Source of the DNA: UBA2365 sp964594045 | Lineage (GTDB): Bacteria; Bacteroidota; Bacteroidia; Chitinophagales; Saprospiraceae | Assembly (NCBI GenBank): GCA_964594045.1 | Contig: CAZQKR010000010.1 | Location: 52,293 to 116,292 of the forward strand | Length of the DNA: 64,000 bases | Direction of reading: 5' to 3' | Shown here: piece by piece, positions 28,001 through 36,380 of the stretch | Numbering within the stretch: position 1 is the first letter of the stretch | How the letters are laid out: each line of letters opens with the position of its first letter | Notes under the pieces: model-generated | What the model saw: the letters and a program-made list of their open reading frames with translations, nothing else | Database searches by the model: none | Told to the model about the DNA's origin: nothing | Position numbers and translations under genes: made by a program

Positions 28001-28189
28001 AACTGTAAATTCATATTTGCCATACACGTCGGTTATGGTACCAACGCCGGGGAAATCTTTAACCACCACATTGGCACCGATCAGTGGAGAACCTGTATCA
28101 TCAGATACGGTCCCACTCACCTTCTTTTGAGCATAGGTCATACCCAGCACAAAAGTTAACATAAACAACAATAGTGAGAGTTTTTTCAT
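25079..28189 (-). CDS. SusC/RagA family TonB-linked outer-membrane transporter
   Basis: 1036 residues. Signal peptide (residues 1-20), carboxypeptidase-regulatory-like beta domain (KKVSGTVSDDTGSPLIGANVVVKD start, about 21-100), TonB plug (ALQGKVAGV, IILRGATSL, PLYIVDG, ALYGSRAGNGVVVIQTK) and a 22-strand barrel ending in an aromatic C-terminus (SGSLTLTF). Imports substrate captured by its SusD partner using TonB energy. First gene of susC-susD-lipoprotein. Shares a 34-bp block around its start with the second susC. Confidence 0.96.
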   Translation of the reverse strand: MKKLSLLLFMLTFVLGMTYAQKKVSGTVSDDTGSPLIGANVVVKDFPGVGTITDVYGKYEFTVPSGANGLIFSYTGYSTQEIGLGDKNTYDVVLAQDFFQLDEIVVSGVASGTPRKKLTVSVDQVGSEQLADVPAVSAAAALQGKVAGVVVTKNTGTPGQSSSIILRGATSLTGSQEPLYIVDGAILEGGLADVNVDDIATIEVVKGAAAAALYGSRAGNGVVVIQTKRGDKLAKGSTQIVVRNEYGQNRISRFLPLSESHHYDLADPDNPGDTYTKYAGITYPADYTGGTSQFVSGTLRISENKYQDNAFAFVNNLQDDMFRAGQFMTNYFSLGGNNEKTNFMVSFENFNETGIIENTEGYNRKNFRLNVDHRIGDKFKLSASNGIGKSFSNQPGGQYLETGGVFFNVLFLYPDVDLNRKNEEDGSDYDKDISQWNTNEENPLYDLSNIKREENNLNMMGSYIGEFYATDWLTFDAKYTFDRRSRNTSTITPRGFLERSGTIGVMFPYAGDLYRYNSFLLAQTAQATANFNKRFGKLTTKAKLSYLYEDLQTTSNSFTGLTFAVGGVNSASTISGDKFISDYATTVRSENYFGILQMDYADKYLADIMYRYDGSSLFGAEQRWHPYYRISGAYRISEDLKIDGIDELKLRASYGTSGQRPEFADQYEVIPFSNGTKSSTTQIGNRFLKPSRSKEFEVGLNVELLKRINFEFVYSNTVTDDQVLTATLPAYYGWTSQVQNAGTLASQTFEATLGVQIIKAKDFNWSANLVFDRIRQKVTDLQIPDFQTGPIGQDADQAFFISKGQYFGIIYGNKFINTLEELAPQLKEGDSVDNYEVNSDGYVVPKGTQGTPLEKPIKLLDENGVVKKVVIGNTNPDFRLGLSNRMNYKNLSLYFLIDMKQGGDVYNRSKQWLYRDLRHADIDQSGKAENAKKTIDYYNALYDINEISSHFVEDASYIKIREVSLYYTLDKINFASNLIKELKIGIVGRNIYTFSGYSGYDPEVGQQNGAGSQFFAFDAFGYPNYRTFSGSLTLTF

Positions 28190-28200
28190 ACGAAATATTT
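28167..28200 (-). repeat. 34-bp block shared with the second susC start
   Basis: Identical to 34318-34351. It covers the first eight to nine codons (MKKLSLLL) and about 10 bp of leader (AAATATTTCGT ahead of ATG, minus strand). Confidence 0.9.
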
Positions 28201-28574
28201 GTTTAGAATTAAAAAAAATAACTTAAATCAAATAAATTGATCATCATCTCTAAATTCAAATGGAAACTAATCAGAAGGTTTTGCTGGTAATAGTTTTGAA
28301 ATATATTATGAGTTTCTATTTCAAAATCAATTAGAAAATGGCATTAACAACCATTTGAATTTAACAAACGATTTACACAAATATATCATTTTTTTTATAA
28401 AAACCCCGTTTTGACACATAATAAATGAAAAATTGAAGTACCAAAATGAAAATTCAAGTGTTTTGACTCACTCAATTGTATCTTTCTGGCCATTCAAAAA
28501 GGCAGGTAATATCAATAAATATAATTGGATACTGAGATCAATTAAGAACAGGAATGAACAAATAAACATCAATA
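28190..28574. other. Upstream region of first susC, no gene seen
   Basis: AT-rich region holding the susC leader and its candidate -7 element; no credible coding frame. Confidence 0.5.
28378..28385 (-). promoter_or_regulatory. Candidate -7 element for first susC operon
   Basis: Minus strand TATATTTG, exact TAnnTTTG match, without a clear -33 partner. It implies a leader of about 180 nt, long for this genome, which leaves room for post-transcriptional control. Confidence 0.35.
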
Positions 28575-28606
28575 AAAAAGGGGAACAAAAATGTTCCCCA
28601 AAAAAA
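28574..28606 (-). terminator. Terminator of the second susCD operon
   Basis: GGGGAACA/TGTTCCCC stem (28580-28599) with A runs on both sides, so on the minus strand it is followed by CTTTTTT. It lies about 190 bp past the end of the lipoprotein gene at 28794 and just upstream of the first susC region. Confidence 0.75.
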
Positions 28607-28742
28607 TTAATTGTAATACAATTGCAATAATCTACTATCGCCTGATCATAAACTTAGATCCTATATCTTCTGCCCCGCTATTTTAATAGCACATAAAAGA
28701 TCTACAAGAATTAAGTTTTACAATTTTGCAACAGGTTATGCA

Positions 28743-28776
28743 GGATAATAAGCTACCATAAGGCAGCTTATTATCC
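28743..28776. terminator. Strong 12-bp hairpin right after the lipoprotein gene
   Basis: GGATAATAAGCT (28743-28754) and AGCTTATTATCC (28765-28776) form a perfect 12-bp stem with a 10-nt loop. The T run (ATATTTTTTTG) is on the plus-strand side, so as an intrinsic terminator it faces plus-strand transcription. On the minus strand it sits 17 bp beyond the lipoprotein stop and could protect the 3' end of that mRNA. Confidence 0.55.
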
Positions 28777-28793
28777 ATATTTTTTTGACTAAG

Positions 28794-29627
28794 CTACCTG
28801 ATCGGTGTGTACACTTCATCAATAACCCTGTTCCCTCCAGAACCAACGTAGAAATAATGTAAATAAAACTTCCCGGTGGAAGGTTCATAATAAGATTTCT
28901 CTGCTGAAGGATACATTGTTGTCGGAATACCATTTGAGAAAGAAACTTCGTTTGTACCCGGATCAATGGTAATATCCACAAAATATCCTGCACCACCCAG
29001 GTCACCGGCCGGAATATTGCAGGTGTAGGCGCCAACCGGAGTAAGGAATTTTTCCTCATTGATCGGTCTCGGACCTGCTGTCGGGTGATTGAATGTTCCG
29101 GTGCAAAGGTAAAATCCTGCATATTGGTTAGCAACTGAAATTTTTGTTTTTGCATTATTGACTGCAATACTACCATCTTCCAGAATACTTTTGTAACTCA
29201 ATGTCCAAAAATCACCGATCGGCAGGAGGCTCTCATCTGATGGAAGCGCTCCTCCATTATAGGTCAGGCCTTTGATCAGATCAGCATAAGTGATACTGAA
29301 AGTCTTGTTCAGATCAGCAGATGCATTCTCACCATTAATTTCAAAAGTAGTGATCAGGATTTCATTGGAAGTTTTAGACTCACCGTTTACTTTACCTGAA
29401 TAAATATTATAAACTTCTACTTTATCGATACCAGGTCCCTGAGGAATAAATACATCTATCGACATGTTCGGAGTTGCGCCCAACTTGTAAGGAATACCTG
29501 AGGTTGGCACAATCAGTCCTCCTGTTCTTGCATCTGCTGTAACCAAATCTTCTGATTTATTGCATGAAATCATGAAAACTGCTAACAAAGCAAATGCTAA
29601 TAATGATATATTAAATTTTAGTTTCAT
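28794..29627 (-). CDS. Lipoprotein of unknown ligand, third gene of second susCD operon
   Basis: 277 residues. Lipobox at Cys22 (VFMISC). The mature part is beta-rich: an N-terminal domain with NMSIDVFIPQGPGIDKVEVYN suggests an Ig-like sandwich, followed by a region with several Gly/Tyr-rich strands (YAGFYLCTGTFNHPTAGPR). It does not resemble the third lipoprotein of the other operon. Placed 33 bp after susD, it probably works at the cell surface with that SusC/D pair. Function is otherwise unrecognised. Confidence 0.75.
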   Translation of the reverse strand: MKLKFNISLLAFALLAVFMISCNKSEDLVTADARTGGLIVPTSGIPYKLGATPNMSIDVFIPQGPGIDKVEVYNIYSGKVNGESKTSNEILITTFEINGENASADLNKTFSITYADLIKGLTYNGGALPSDESLLPIGDFWTLSYKSILEDGSIAVNNAKTKISVANQYAGFYLCTGTFNHPTAGPRPINEEKFLTPVGAYTCNIPAGDLGGAGYFVDITIDPGTNEVSFSNGIPTTMYPSAEKSYYEPSTGKFYLHYFYVGSGGNRVIDEVYTPIR

Positions 29628-29660
29628 TTTAATCTATTTAAAATTAACAATAACTATTGA

Positions 29661-31193
29661 CTAGTTTACATCCCACCAGACTCTGGTATTCAGATCATCA
29701 GCACCTCCAAGCAGCGTAACGCCTTCGGCCAAAGCACTCGGGTTCCTGGCTGCCTCATCGGTCGGATATGGAAATCTGACCGGAATTTTGCCATTATTTG
29801 CTCCGTCTTCTGCAGGTGTCAGTACCGGATATCCGGTTCTGCGCCATTCTATCCAGCTTTGCAAACCCTGATCAAAAGTGGCCAGCCATCTTTGAGTTGC
29901 AATCAATTCCATACCTTTGGTTTCATCCCAGCCATAAATATCAGTTGCAATATAATCATCTGCCAGCGCAGCAGCATCTGCATCTTCTGATGGAAGCCAA
30001 CTTGCAGGTACTCTGGATACCAGTTCGTCTCCAAATTGTGCATAAGAGCCATGGATTCCAGCCAGATAATATTCTTCAGCCTTGGCCATTCCTCCGGGAA
30101 TATAACCTTTGAAAGCAGCTTCAGCTAAAATAAACTGAAGTTCGGCAAAACTCATCAACATGCCGGGAGCAGTTGCTGAAGTAAAGTAATTGCCTACTTT
30201 GCAGGTATTCTTGATTCCATTGCCTTTATAAGCCAGCGCTTTTGAAGAAGTGAGGCCATTCGGTAAACCTTCGAAGTTGCTACCCAATCTTTCTGCATAA
30301 ATGTTGATCCTGTAGTCCATATATGGAGAATTCGTCCACATGATATCCACAAGGGTTTTACTCACCCTGTGGTCATCCCTTGTTTTCCTGTTTTCATTCA
30401 TCGGATGATTATTAGGAGCTGATCCCAGATATTGAAGTGCAGCATTATCATCATTGCTTTCAAAAACCGGATATTTATCAGGATCGCCAACCATTTTGGT
30501 CAACTCAGTGGTGGCAGTTGTAGCATCTTTACCGGACATTCTTAACAAAAGTCTCATTCTCAATGAGTTGGCAAATTTTTTCCATTTCAGGATATCTCCA
30601 TCAAATAAAATATCTCCTTCAATACCTTCACCATGGTCATCCAGCAATGTATTAGCTTCATCCAGTTTTGCCAGGACATCCCGGTAAATAGATTCCTGAG
30701 AATCATATTTTGGCAAAGTATTCTGGGCGCCTTTCCATGCTTCAGAATAAGGTACAGGTCCGAAAAGATCTGTAAGCAGAGAGGAAATGTAGCCCTTTAA
30801 AACCAAAGCTACTCCCTGGTAGTTATGATGTTGTTTGGCAACTGCAACATCATACAATGTCTGAACATCCATTCCGTTGGCCGCGTAAAAGCTTGACCAT
30901 GACAGGTTAATCACCGAAGTTCTGTATATATACCTGTCTTCATCTGTATACTGGCATTTAGCCTCGTGTTGTGCCCAGCAATTACCCATTTCTTCTCCAA
31001 GGAAAATTTCATGAACCCTGTCAGTCATGCTTTCAATGCTGTTGGTCAGCAACATGGCAGGAGAAGCTTTGCTCAATTCCGCATCGTTCGGGTTGGTATT
31101 GATTTCTTCAAAATCCTGAGTGCAGGAGCCTATGATCAGAAGAAACATAAGGGCCAATAACGATGGTAGTCCTATTATATTTAGCTTTTTCAT
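29661..31193 (-). CDS. SusD/RagB-like outer-membrane lipoprotein
   Basis: 510 residues. Lipobox at Cys24 (LIIGSC), then TQDFEEINTNPNDAELSKASPAMLLTN, the start seen in the SusD-like group often paired with peptide- or unknown-substrate SusC proteins. The motif pattern GEEMGNCWAQH and the C-terminal region (TQRWLATFDQGLQSWIEWRRTGYPVL) are typical. It lies 21 bp after the second susC and clearly belongs to a different SusD subgroup than the protein at 23570-25054. Confidence 0.92.
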   Translation of the reverse strand: MKKLNIIGLPSLLALMFLLIIGSCTQDFEEINTNPNDAELSKASPAMLLTNSIESMTDRVHEIFLGEEMGNCWAQHEAKCQYTDEDRYIYRTSVINLSWSSFYAANGMDVQTLYDVAVAKQHHNYQGVALVLKGYISSLLTDLFGPVPYSEAWKGAQNTLPKYDSQESIYRDVLAKLDEANTLLDDHGEGIEGDILFDGDILKWKKFANSLRMRLLLRMSGKDATTATTELTKMVGDPDKYPVFESNDDNAALQYLGSAPNNHPMNENRKTRDDHRVSKTLVDIMWTNSPYMDYRINIYAERLGSNFEGLPNGLTSSKALAYKGNGIKNTCKVGNYFTSATAPGMLMSFAELQFILAEAAFKGYIPGGMAKAEEYYLAGIHGSYAQFGDELVSRVPASWLPSEDADAAALADDYIATDIYGWDETKGMELIATQRWLATFDQGLQSWIEWRRTGYPVLTPAEDGANNGKIPVRFPYPTDEAARNPSALAEGVTLLGGADDLNTRVWWDVN

Positions 31194-31214
31194 ATTTAAA
31201 CTTTTTTTTGATGA

Positions 31215-34200
31215 TTAAAATTTCACTCCGACATTAAATCCGAAAGCTCTGGCAGATGGTATCTGTCCAAATTCCAAACCCTGTGCATTGCTAAGATTGA
31301 AAGATGTTTCCGGATCAATATGAGGAACATTGCTATACAATAAAGCTAAATTTCTCCCTATCAATGAAATACTGATTTCGTTTATCGGAAGATTTCCTAA
31401 CTTATCAAAGGTATAACCAAGCCTTATTTCCCTCAGTTTGACATAACTGGCATCGAAAACGCTTCCTGCAGGAATGCTGTTAACGAAAGCAGCGTGGTTG
31501 TACTCTTCAGCGGTGACCACAACATCATTTTCAACGTATGAAATACTGCCGTCTGCTCCGACCACTTCTTTTACACCTTTTCCAACAATACCACCTTCTC
31601 TTCCTATCAGAGTTTCTTCGAGCGCTCCGGCATATCTTCCCCATGCATTGGTCATGCTGTACAATTCTCCGCCCATTCTGGCATCAACCAATACGCTTGC
31701 AGCGAAATTACCGATCGTGAATTCATTGGTTATACCTCCTGTCCAATCCGGTTGATAGTTACCCAGGATTTTCAGTTCTCCTTTTACAGGAACACCTGCT
31801 CTGTGGACGATATTGCCATCAGGATCCCTGAGGAAATCAGCTCCGAACAGTGAACCAAAAGGTTGTCCGGGTATGGCCATAACTTTCAAATCCCAGTAAG
31901 TTCCAAGTTCAAATTGCTCAACACCTTCTGCCAATTCAACCACTTCATTTTTGTTCTTTCCATAGTTCAAATTAATTCCCCAGTTAAATCCTTTTTCAGA
32001 TTTGAAAGGCATGAATCCCAGCGTAACTTCAAAACCGTTATTAGTGATTTTCCCTGCATTGATAAATTTTGTCGTATATCCTGAAGTTGCAGAAATCGGA
32101 ATATTAATGATCTGGTTGGATGTATTTGAATTGTAATAAGTAAAATCTAAACTCAATCTGTTCATGAAAAACCGCAATTCTGTACCAACTTCAAATGATG
32201 AAGTCAATTCAGGTTGTAGTTGATCATTTGGAAGACTATTTGGAACAAATTGGTTAAGATATTTTGTAGCTGCATTCCATCCATCACCGAGACTCAGTAC
32301 AGGAGCAAGATTGTAAGGATCAGTATCACTACCTACCTGTGCCCAGCTGGCCCTGAGTTTAGCAAATGAAAGAGTGTTGTAATCCATGTCCAACATTTCG
32401 GATACCACCCAACTTGCCTGAACTGAAGGATAGAAATAAGAATTATTGTCTTTTGGCAATGTACTTGACCAGTCATTTCTGCCGGTAAAATCAAGGTACA
32501 ACGCGTTTTTGAAAGCAAATTTTCCTGCAAAATACAATGAATTCAACCTTTTTTGCTCAGTTCTGTTGTTTGACCTGATCGCAACCTTTGAATTGTTGAT
32601 ATTGTACAAGCCCTGGACTGCCAATTCATCTGCTGCACCAAAAGTTCTGTGATATTTTTTATCGGTTCTGCTACCACCCGCACTTAACTCAAATGCCAGA
32701 TTGTCGCTGAACTTTTTATTATACATCAACAAGAAATCCAGAACAGTTTGTCTTAAGGTAGAAAGATCTTCCCAATAATAACCATAAGCATTATCAATAT
32801 CACCCCAGTCAGCTCTTTGAGAGTTGAAGTTGCTGTATCCGTCAGCACCTGCCCTGACAAATGCAGAAAAATTCTTAGTGAATTCATACTGAATTTTAGC
32901 ATTTCCATAGATCCTGTCCCTGTTCAGTTTGTTGGTATTCTCATACAAAGTGAAATAAGGGTTATTGTGATAGTTGTAATTCCAATTGTACTTGCTACCA
33001 TCTGCATTTTTGTAATCTTTCAGATCTGGATAATAGACCTGACGTGCAGCCCAGAGGATCTGTTGGATGACGTTTTGAGCATCATAACCGTAACCCGGCA
33101 TATTGTTACTATTGGTGAGTACATAATTTGCCGTTGCGGAAATATTCAGTTTAGCAACCGGATTAGCAGAAGCGCCTATAGATACAGTATTCTTATTGTA
33201 GTCTGTATTAGGGATCATACCTTTCTGTTGCATATTGGTAAATGACATACGGAAACTTCCAAAAGCAGATGCTCCTGAAAGTGCCAGATTAGTAGTTGTT
33301 GTCAGACCGGTCTCAAGAAAATCCTTGACGTTATCAGGACTGGAAACCCAGGGGGTAGGTTGTCTTACACCATCCACGACCGGAGAGTTGTATTGAGGGA
33401 TCAGCAGACCTGCGTCCAGTTTAGGACCCCAGCTTTCGTCAACCCCGTCATTGATCCCGCCGTTTGCACCGTCAACATATGAGAATTCACCTCCTGACCC
33501 TTGTCCATATCCATTCTGATATGAAGGCAGTCTCAAAGGTGTTTCAAATGTCGTTGAATTATTCAACTCAATACCCAAACCTTTCCTTACCGGTGTGCCT
33601 GTCAGTGCTCCGGATTTTGTAGTGATCAGGACAACCCCGTTTGCAGCAAGTGAACCATAAAGCGCTGCTGCGTTTGGTCCTTTCAGGATCGTTACGTTTT
33701 CGATGTCATCCGGATTGATATCTATTGAACCGTTACCCCGGTTGACTCCATAGGTGCCATCTCCGCTGAATTCACTGTTGAGGAATGGAACACCATCGAC
33801 AACGAACAGAGGCTGACTGTTGCTTTTCAATGAATTAGCACCTCTGATCACAATTCTGGAAGAAGAACCTACAGCTCCTGAAGAGTTGGTGATCTGAACG
33901 CCTGCGATCTTTCCTGTAAGCGAATTAATGATATTGGTTTCCTTCGCTTTGGCGATCTCATCTCCCTGCAGATCCTGCACTGCATAACCCAGTGATTTTT
34001 TCTCTTTGGCTACCCCAAGAGAAGTCACCACAATATCTTCCAGCATAATACCGGGTAAAAGCATAATGCTCAAATCATTGGATGCACCAAGCGCAACTTC
34101 CTGAGTGGTATACCCAATATAGGATGCGATCAGTGCCCCGGAATTAGCACCAACATTGATGGAAAATTTTCCATCTTTGTCCGTAATGGTACCAACAGTT

Positions 34201-34340
34201 GGATTATCTTTAATAACCACAGTCGCCCCCATCAGAGGAGTTCCTTTTTCATCCACAACTGTTCCACGTACCGTCCTCTGAGCCAACATCGATGATGTTG
34301 CGATCAGAATCGTCAATAACAATAGTGAGAGTTTTTTCAT
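31215..34340 (-). CDS. SusC/RagA family TonB-linked outer-membrane transporter
   Basis: 1041 residues. Signal peptide (about 1-20, ending SMLAQ), carboxypeptidase-regulatory-like domain (RTVRGTVVDEKGTPLMGATV), plug with SLTGKIAGVQITN, IVIRGANSL, PLFVVDGVPF and ALYGSLAANGVVLITTK, and a barrel ending SARAFGFNVGVKF. Same architecture as the SusC at 25079 but diverged over most of its length. First gene of the second susC-susD-lipoprotein unit. Confidence 0.96.
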   Translation of the reverse strand: MKKLSLLLLTILIATSSMLAQRTVRGTVVDEKGTPLMGATVVIKDNPTVGTITDKDGKFSINVGANSGALIASYIGYTTQEVALGASNDLSIMLLPGIMLEDIVVTSLGVAKEKKSLGYAVQDLQGDEIAKAKETNIINSLTGKIAGVQITNSSGAVGSSSRIVIRGANSLKSNSQPLFVVDGVPFLNSEFSGDGTYGVNRGNGSIDINPDDIENVTILKGPNAAALYGSLAANGVVLITTKSGALTGTPVRKGLGIELNNSTTFETPLRLPSYQNGYGQGSGGEFSYVDGANGGINDGVDESWGPKLDAGLLIPQYNSPVVDGVRQPTPWVSSPDNVKDFLETGLTTTTNLALSGASAFGSFRMSFTNMQQKGMIPNTDYNKNTVSIGASANPVAKLNISATANYVLTNSNNMPGYGYDAQNVIQQILWAARQVYYPDLKDYKNADGSKYNWNYNYHNNPYFTLYENTNKLNRDRIYGNAKIQYEFTKNFSAFVRAGADGYSNFNSQRADWGDIDNAYGYYWEDLSTLRQTVLDFLLMYNKKFSDNLAFELSAGGSRTDKKYHRTFGAADELAVQGLYNINNSKVAIRSNNRTEQKRLNSLYFAGKFAFKNALYLDFTGRNDWSSTLPKDNNSYFYPSVQASWVVSEMLDMDYNTLSFAKLRASWAQVGSDTDPYNLAPVLSLGDGWNAATKYLNQFVPNSLPNDQLQPELTSSFEVGTELRFFMNRLSLDFTYYNSNTSNQIINIPISATSGYTTKFINAGKITNNGFEVTLGFMPFKSEKGFNWGINLNYGKNKNEVVELAEGVEQFELGTYWDLKVMAIPGQPFGSLFGADFLRDPDGNIVHRAGVPVKGELKILGNYQPDWTGGITNEFTIGNFAASVLVDARMGGELYSMTNAWGRYAGALEETLIGREGGIVGKGVKEVVGADGSISYVENDVVVTAEEYNHAAFVNSIPAGSVFDASYVKLREIRLGYTFDKLGNLPINEISISLIGRNLALLYSNVPHIDPETSFNLSNAQGLEFGQIPSARAFGFNVGVKF

Positions 34341-34351
34341 ACGAAATATTT
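34318..34351 (-). repeat. 34-bp block shared with the first susC start
   Basis: Identical to 28167-28200 (see there). Confidence 0.9.
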
Positions 34352-34495
34352 TTGTTTAATTAAAAAATTCTATTTCATAAATTCACCTGAAATCTGTAAA
34401 TAATTATAGGAAACTTTCTAATTCATGGGATATGATATGAATTTTATATGAAAGCAAATGCGGCAATATTTAGAATTTATTAACATTAGCCAAAA

Positions 34496-34503
34496 CAAAT
34501 GTA
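34496..34503 (-). promoter_or_regulatory. Candidate -7 element for second susC operon
   Basis: Minus strand TACATTTG, exact TAnnTTTG match with no convincing -33. Leader of about 150 nt, again long, as for the first susC. Confidence 0.35.
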
Positions 34504-34579
34504 ATCATTCTAACAGATTAAAAAAATAAAATTGCCTGTAATTTCAAAATGTTTTGAAAAAAAATAATTTTTCATCTAT

Positions 34580-35205
34580 ATGTCTGATTATGAGATATTT
34601 AGAAACTGTTTAATATCAAAACAAAATAATTTTACTCTGGCAATCATTCAGGCAAACGATGTTGGTCCGACATCAATTATTTCTCCTGTAAGTATTAATT
34701 TACTGTATTACTATAAGTTACCCAACTTTCCGGAGTTGATCGAAATCTATTATTCAGTGAAAAAAAATACAGCCATTATTAACATGGCATCATGATCCGA
34801 TGGTGCCTATGTCTTTAATCCGGGTCAAAATCATGCCTTCGTGGATACCGTTAGCAAATTGAAAAAAAATTGTCAGACACAGGGAATTCAGGAAAACTAC
34901 CGGAAAGATAAGCTCGAGCGGTCAAGTGCGGTCTGGAACGTTCTCGATGACCAATTGAAGAAATTGAGGTTGGTAAAAAAGCATTGACCGGAAGTATGAA
35001 CGGACCATACTGTTTGAATAAGTTGAAGTTCAAATTGATGGGAGTTATAAGGTTATTGACAACCGGCAGGGAAACCATAAAAGTAAGCAGACCTCTGTTT
35101 AAAGTATTCAATGACAGGATTTCCGGAATACGCTGTGAGATGATGCACTGCCGGGCACCTTGCTTTCAGATTGGTGTGTTGATGTTTTCTAAAGCAGTCA
35201 AGTGA
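34580..35205 (+). pseudogene. Possible decayed gene remnant
   Basis: No intact gene is seen between 34341 and 35216. On the plus strand one frame is open from 34580 to a TGA at 34793-34795 and then again to 34984 without a start; the second part (for example KDKLERSSAVWNVLDDQLKKL) has a protein-like, helical composition. A further protein-like stretch with several stops follows to about 35130 (VQIDGSYKVIDNRQGN). This could be a gene degraded by stops and frameshifts, or chance. No family is recognised. Confidence 0.2.
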
Positions 35206-35216
35206 AGGAGCATCTA

Positions 35217-36347
35217 TCAAATCATCCTGTGATAGATCCTGTACTTCTTGTACATTCTTGCACCTAATCTTTCAAATTCCGCCCTTGATTTTACGTTGGT
35301 TTCCAGCACAACATGGGAATCCATCATATTAAATCCTGATTTTGCTGCTGAATCTATCATTTTTACCCCCATCAGGGAATCCAGTCCTAAATTTCGCTTG
35401 CTTTCCTCAATACCTCCGAGCATCAGGTTGAGTTGCCTTGAAGTTTTCATGGACCACAAAACTGGAATGAAACCAAAAGGAAAAAGCCGTCCGTTGCAAG
35501 CTTTCAATCCCTTGCTCATATCCGGCATGGCAATGAGGAACGCAACAAGTTTGTCCCCGGAATCCAAAACCAGTTTGACAAATCTGGGATTTAATATTGG
35601 TAGAAACCGATTGGAAAATTCATGGGCTTCTTCATCAGTCAATGCAGAAAATCCATAGATCTTCTGATAACTCGAATTGATCAGTTCAAATACCGGACTC
35701 ACCCAGGGTTTAATGTCTTTGGTATTGGTGAATTCAATCGCTTTATAACCTTTAAGCAAAACTCTTTCCGCAATTTTATGATAAATTTCGGGTAAAGGAT
35801 CCGGCAATTCAAAACGATATTGAAACAGATCCAGTTTTTTGGAATAACCCTGAGCTTCCATAAAGTCAGCCATGAAAGGATAACTGTGGTTGGTGATCAT
35901 GACCGTCACCGGATCATCGAATCCTTCGATCAGAAATCCCTGCGGATCCTTATCAGAAAAACCGATGGGCCCGACAACCTCAGTCATGCCTTTCTCTTTT
36001 GCCCAATCTTCAACTGCATTCAGCATAGCATCAAAAACCGGTTTGTCATCAAAACACTCCATAAAGCAAAATCTTGCTGACCGCTCATTTTGAATTTCAT
36101 TGTATGTGCGATTGATAATACCCATGATGCGCCCTACCGGTTTACCCTGTTTTTCAGCCAACAGTTGAATGGTTTCGCAATGATTGAATGCAGCATTTTT
36201 TTTCGGATCAAAAACCTTCCACTCGTCTTCCCAGATTGGAGGTAACCATTGCCTGTGGTGTTTATGTATTTTGTACGGCAAATTAATGAAGGCAGCCAGG
36301 TCTTTCCTTGTGCCATCTAATTTTCTGATAACCAAATTACTATTCAT
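35217..36347 (-). CDS. GNAT-like N-acetyltransferase-fold protein
   Basis: 376 residues from the ATG at 36347 (MNSNLVIRKLDG); the frame is open ten codons further, but those look like leader. The N-terminal half (HRQWLPPIWEDEWKVFDPKKN, then LLAEKQGKPVGRIMGIIN) and the C-terminal end (SHVVLETNVKSRAEFERLGARMYKKYRIYHR) have the pattern of GNAT-type acyltransferases; the protein probably contains two GNAT-like lobes. Often annotated as a hypothetical protein in Bacteroidota. Substrate unknown. Only 33 bp separate it from the end of the next minus-strand gene. Confidence 0.7.
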   Translation of the reverse strand: MNSNLVIRKLDGTRKDLAAFINLPYKIHKHHRQWLPPIWEDEWKVFDPKKNAAFNHCETIQLLAEKQGKPVGRIMGIINRTYNEIQNERSARFCFMECFDDKPVFDAMLNAVEDWAKEKGMTEVVGPIGFSDKDPQGFLIEGFDDPVTVMITNHSYPFMADFMEAQGYSKKLDLFQYRFELPDPLPEIYHKIAERVLLKGYKAIEFTNTKDIKPWVSPVFELINSSYQKIYGFSALTDEEAHEFSNRFLPILNPRFVKLVLDSGDKLVAFLIAMPDMSKGLKACNGRLFPFGFIPVLWSMKTSRQLNLMLGGIEESKRNLGLDSLMGVKMIDSAAKSGFNMMDSHVVLETNVKSRAEFERLGARMYKKYRIYHRMI

Positions 36348-36380
36348 AATAAAATAATTTAAGCTGTTCCTCTTCAATTG

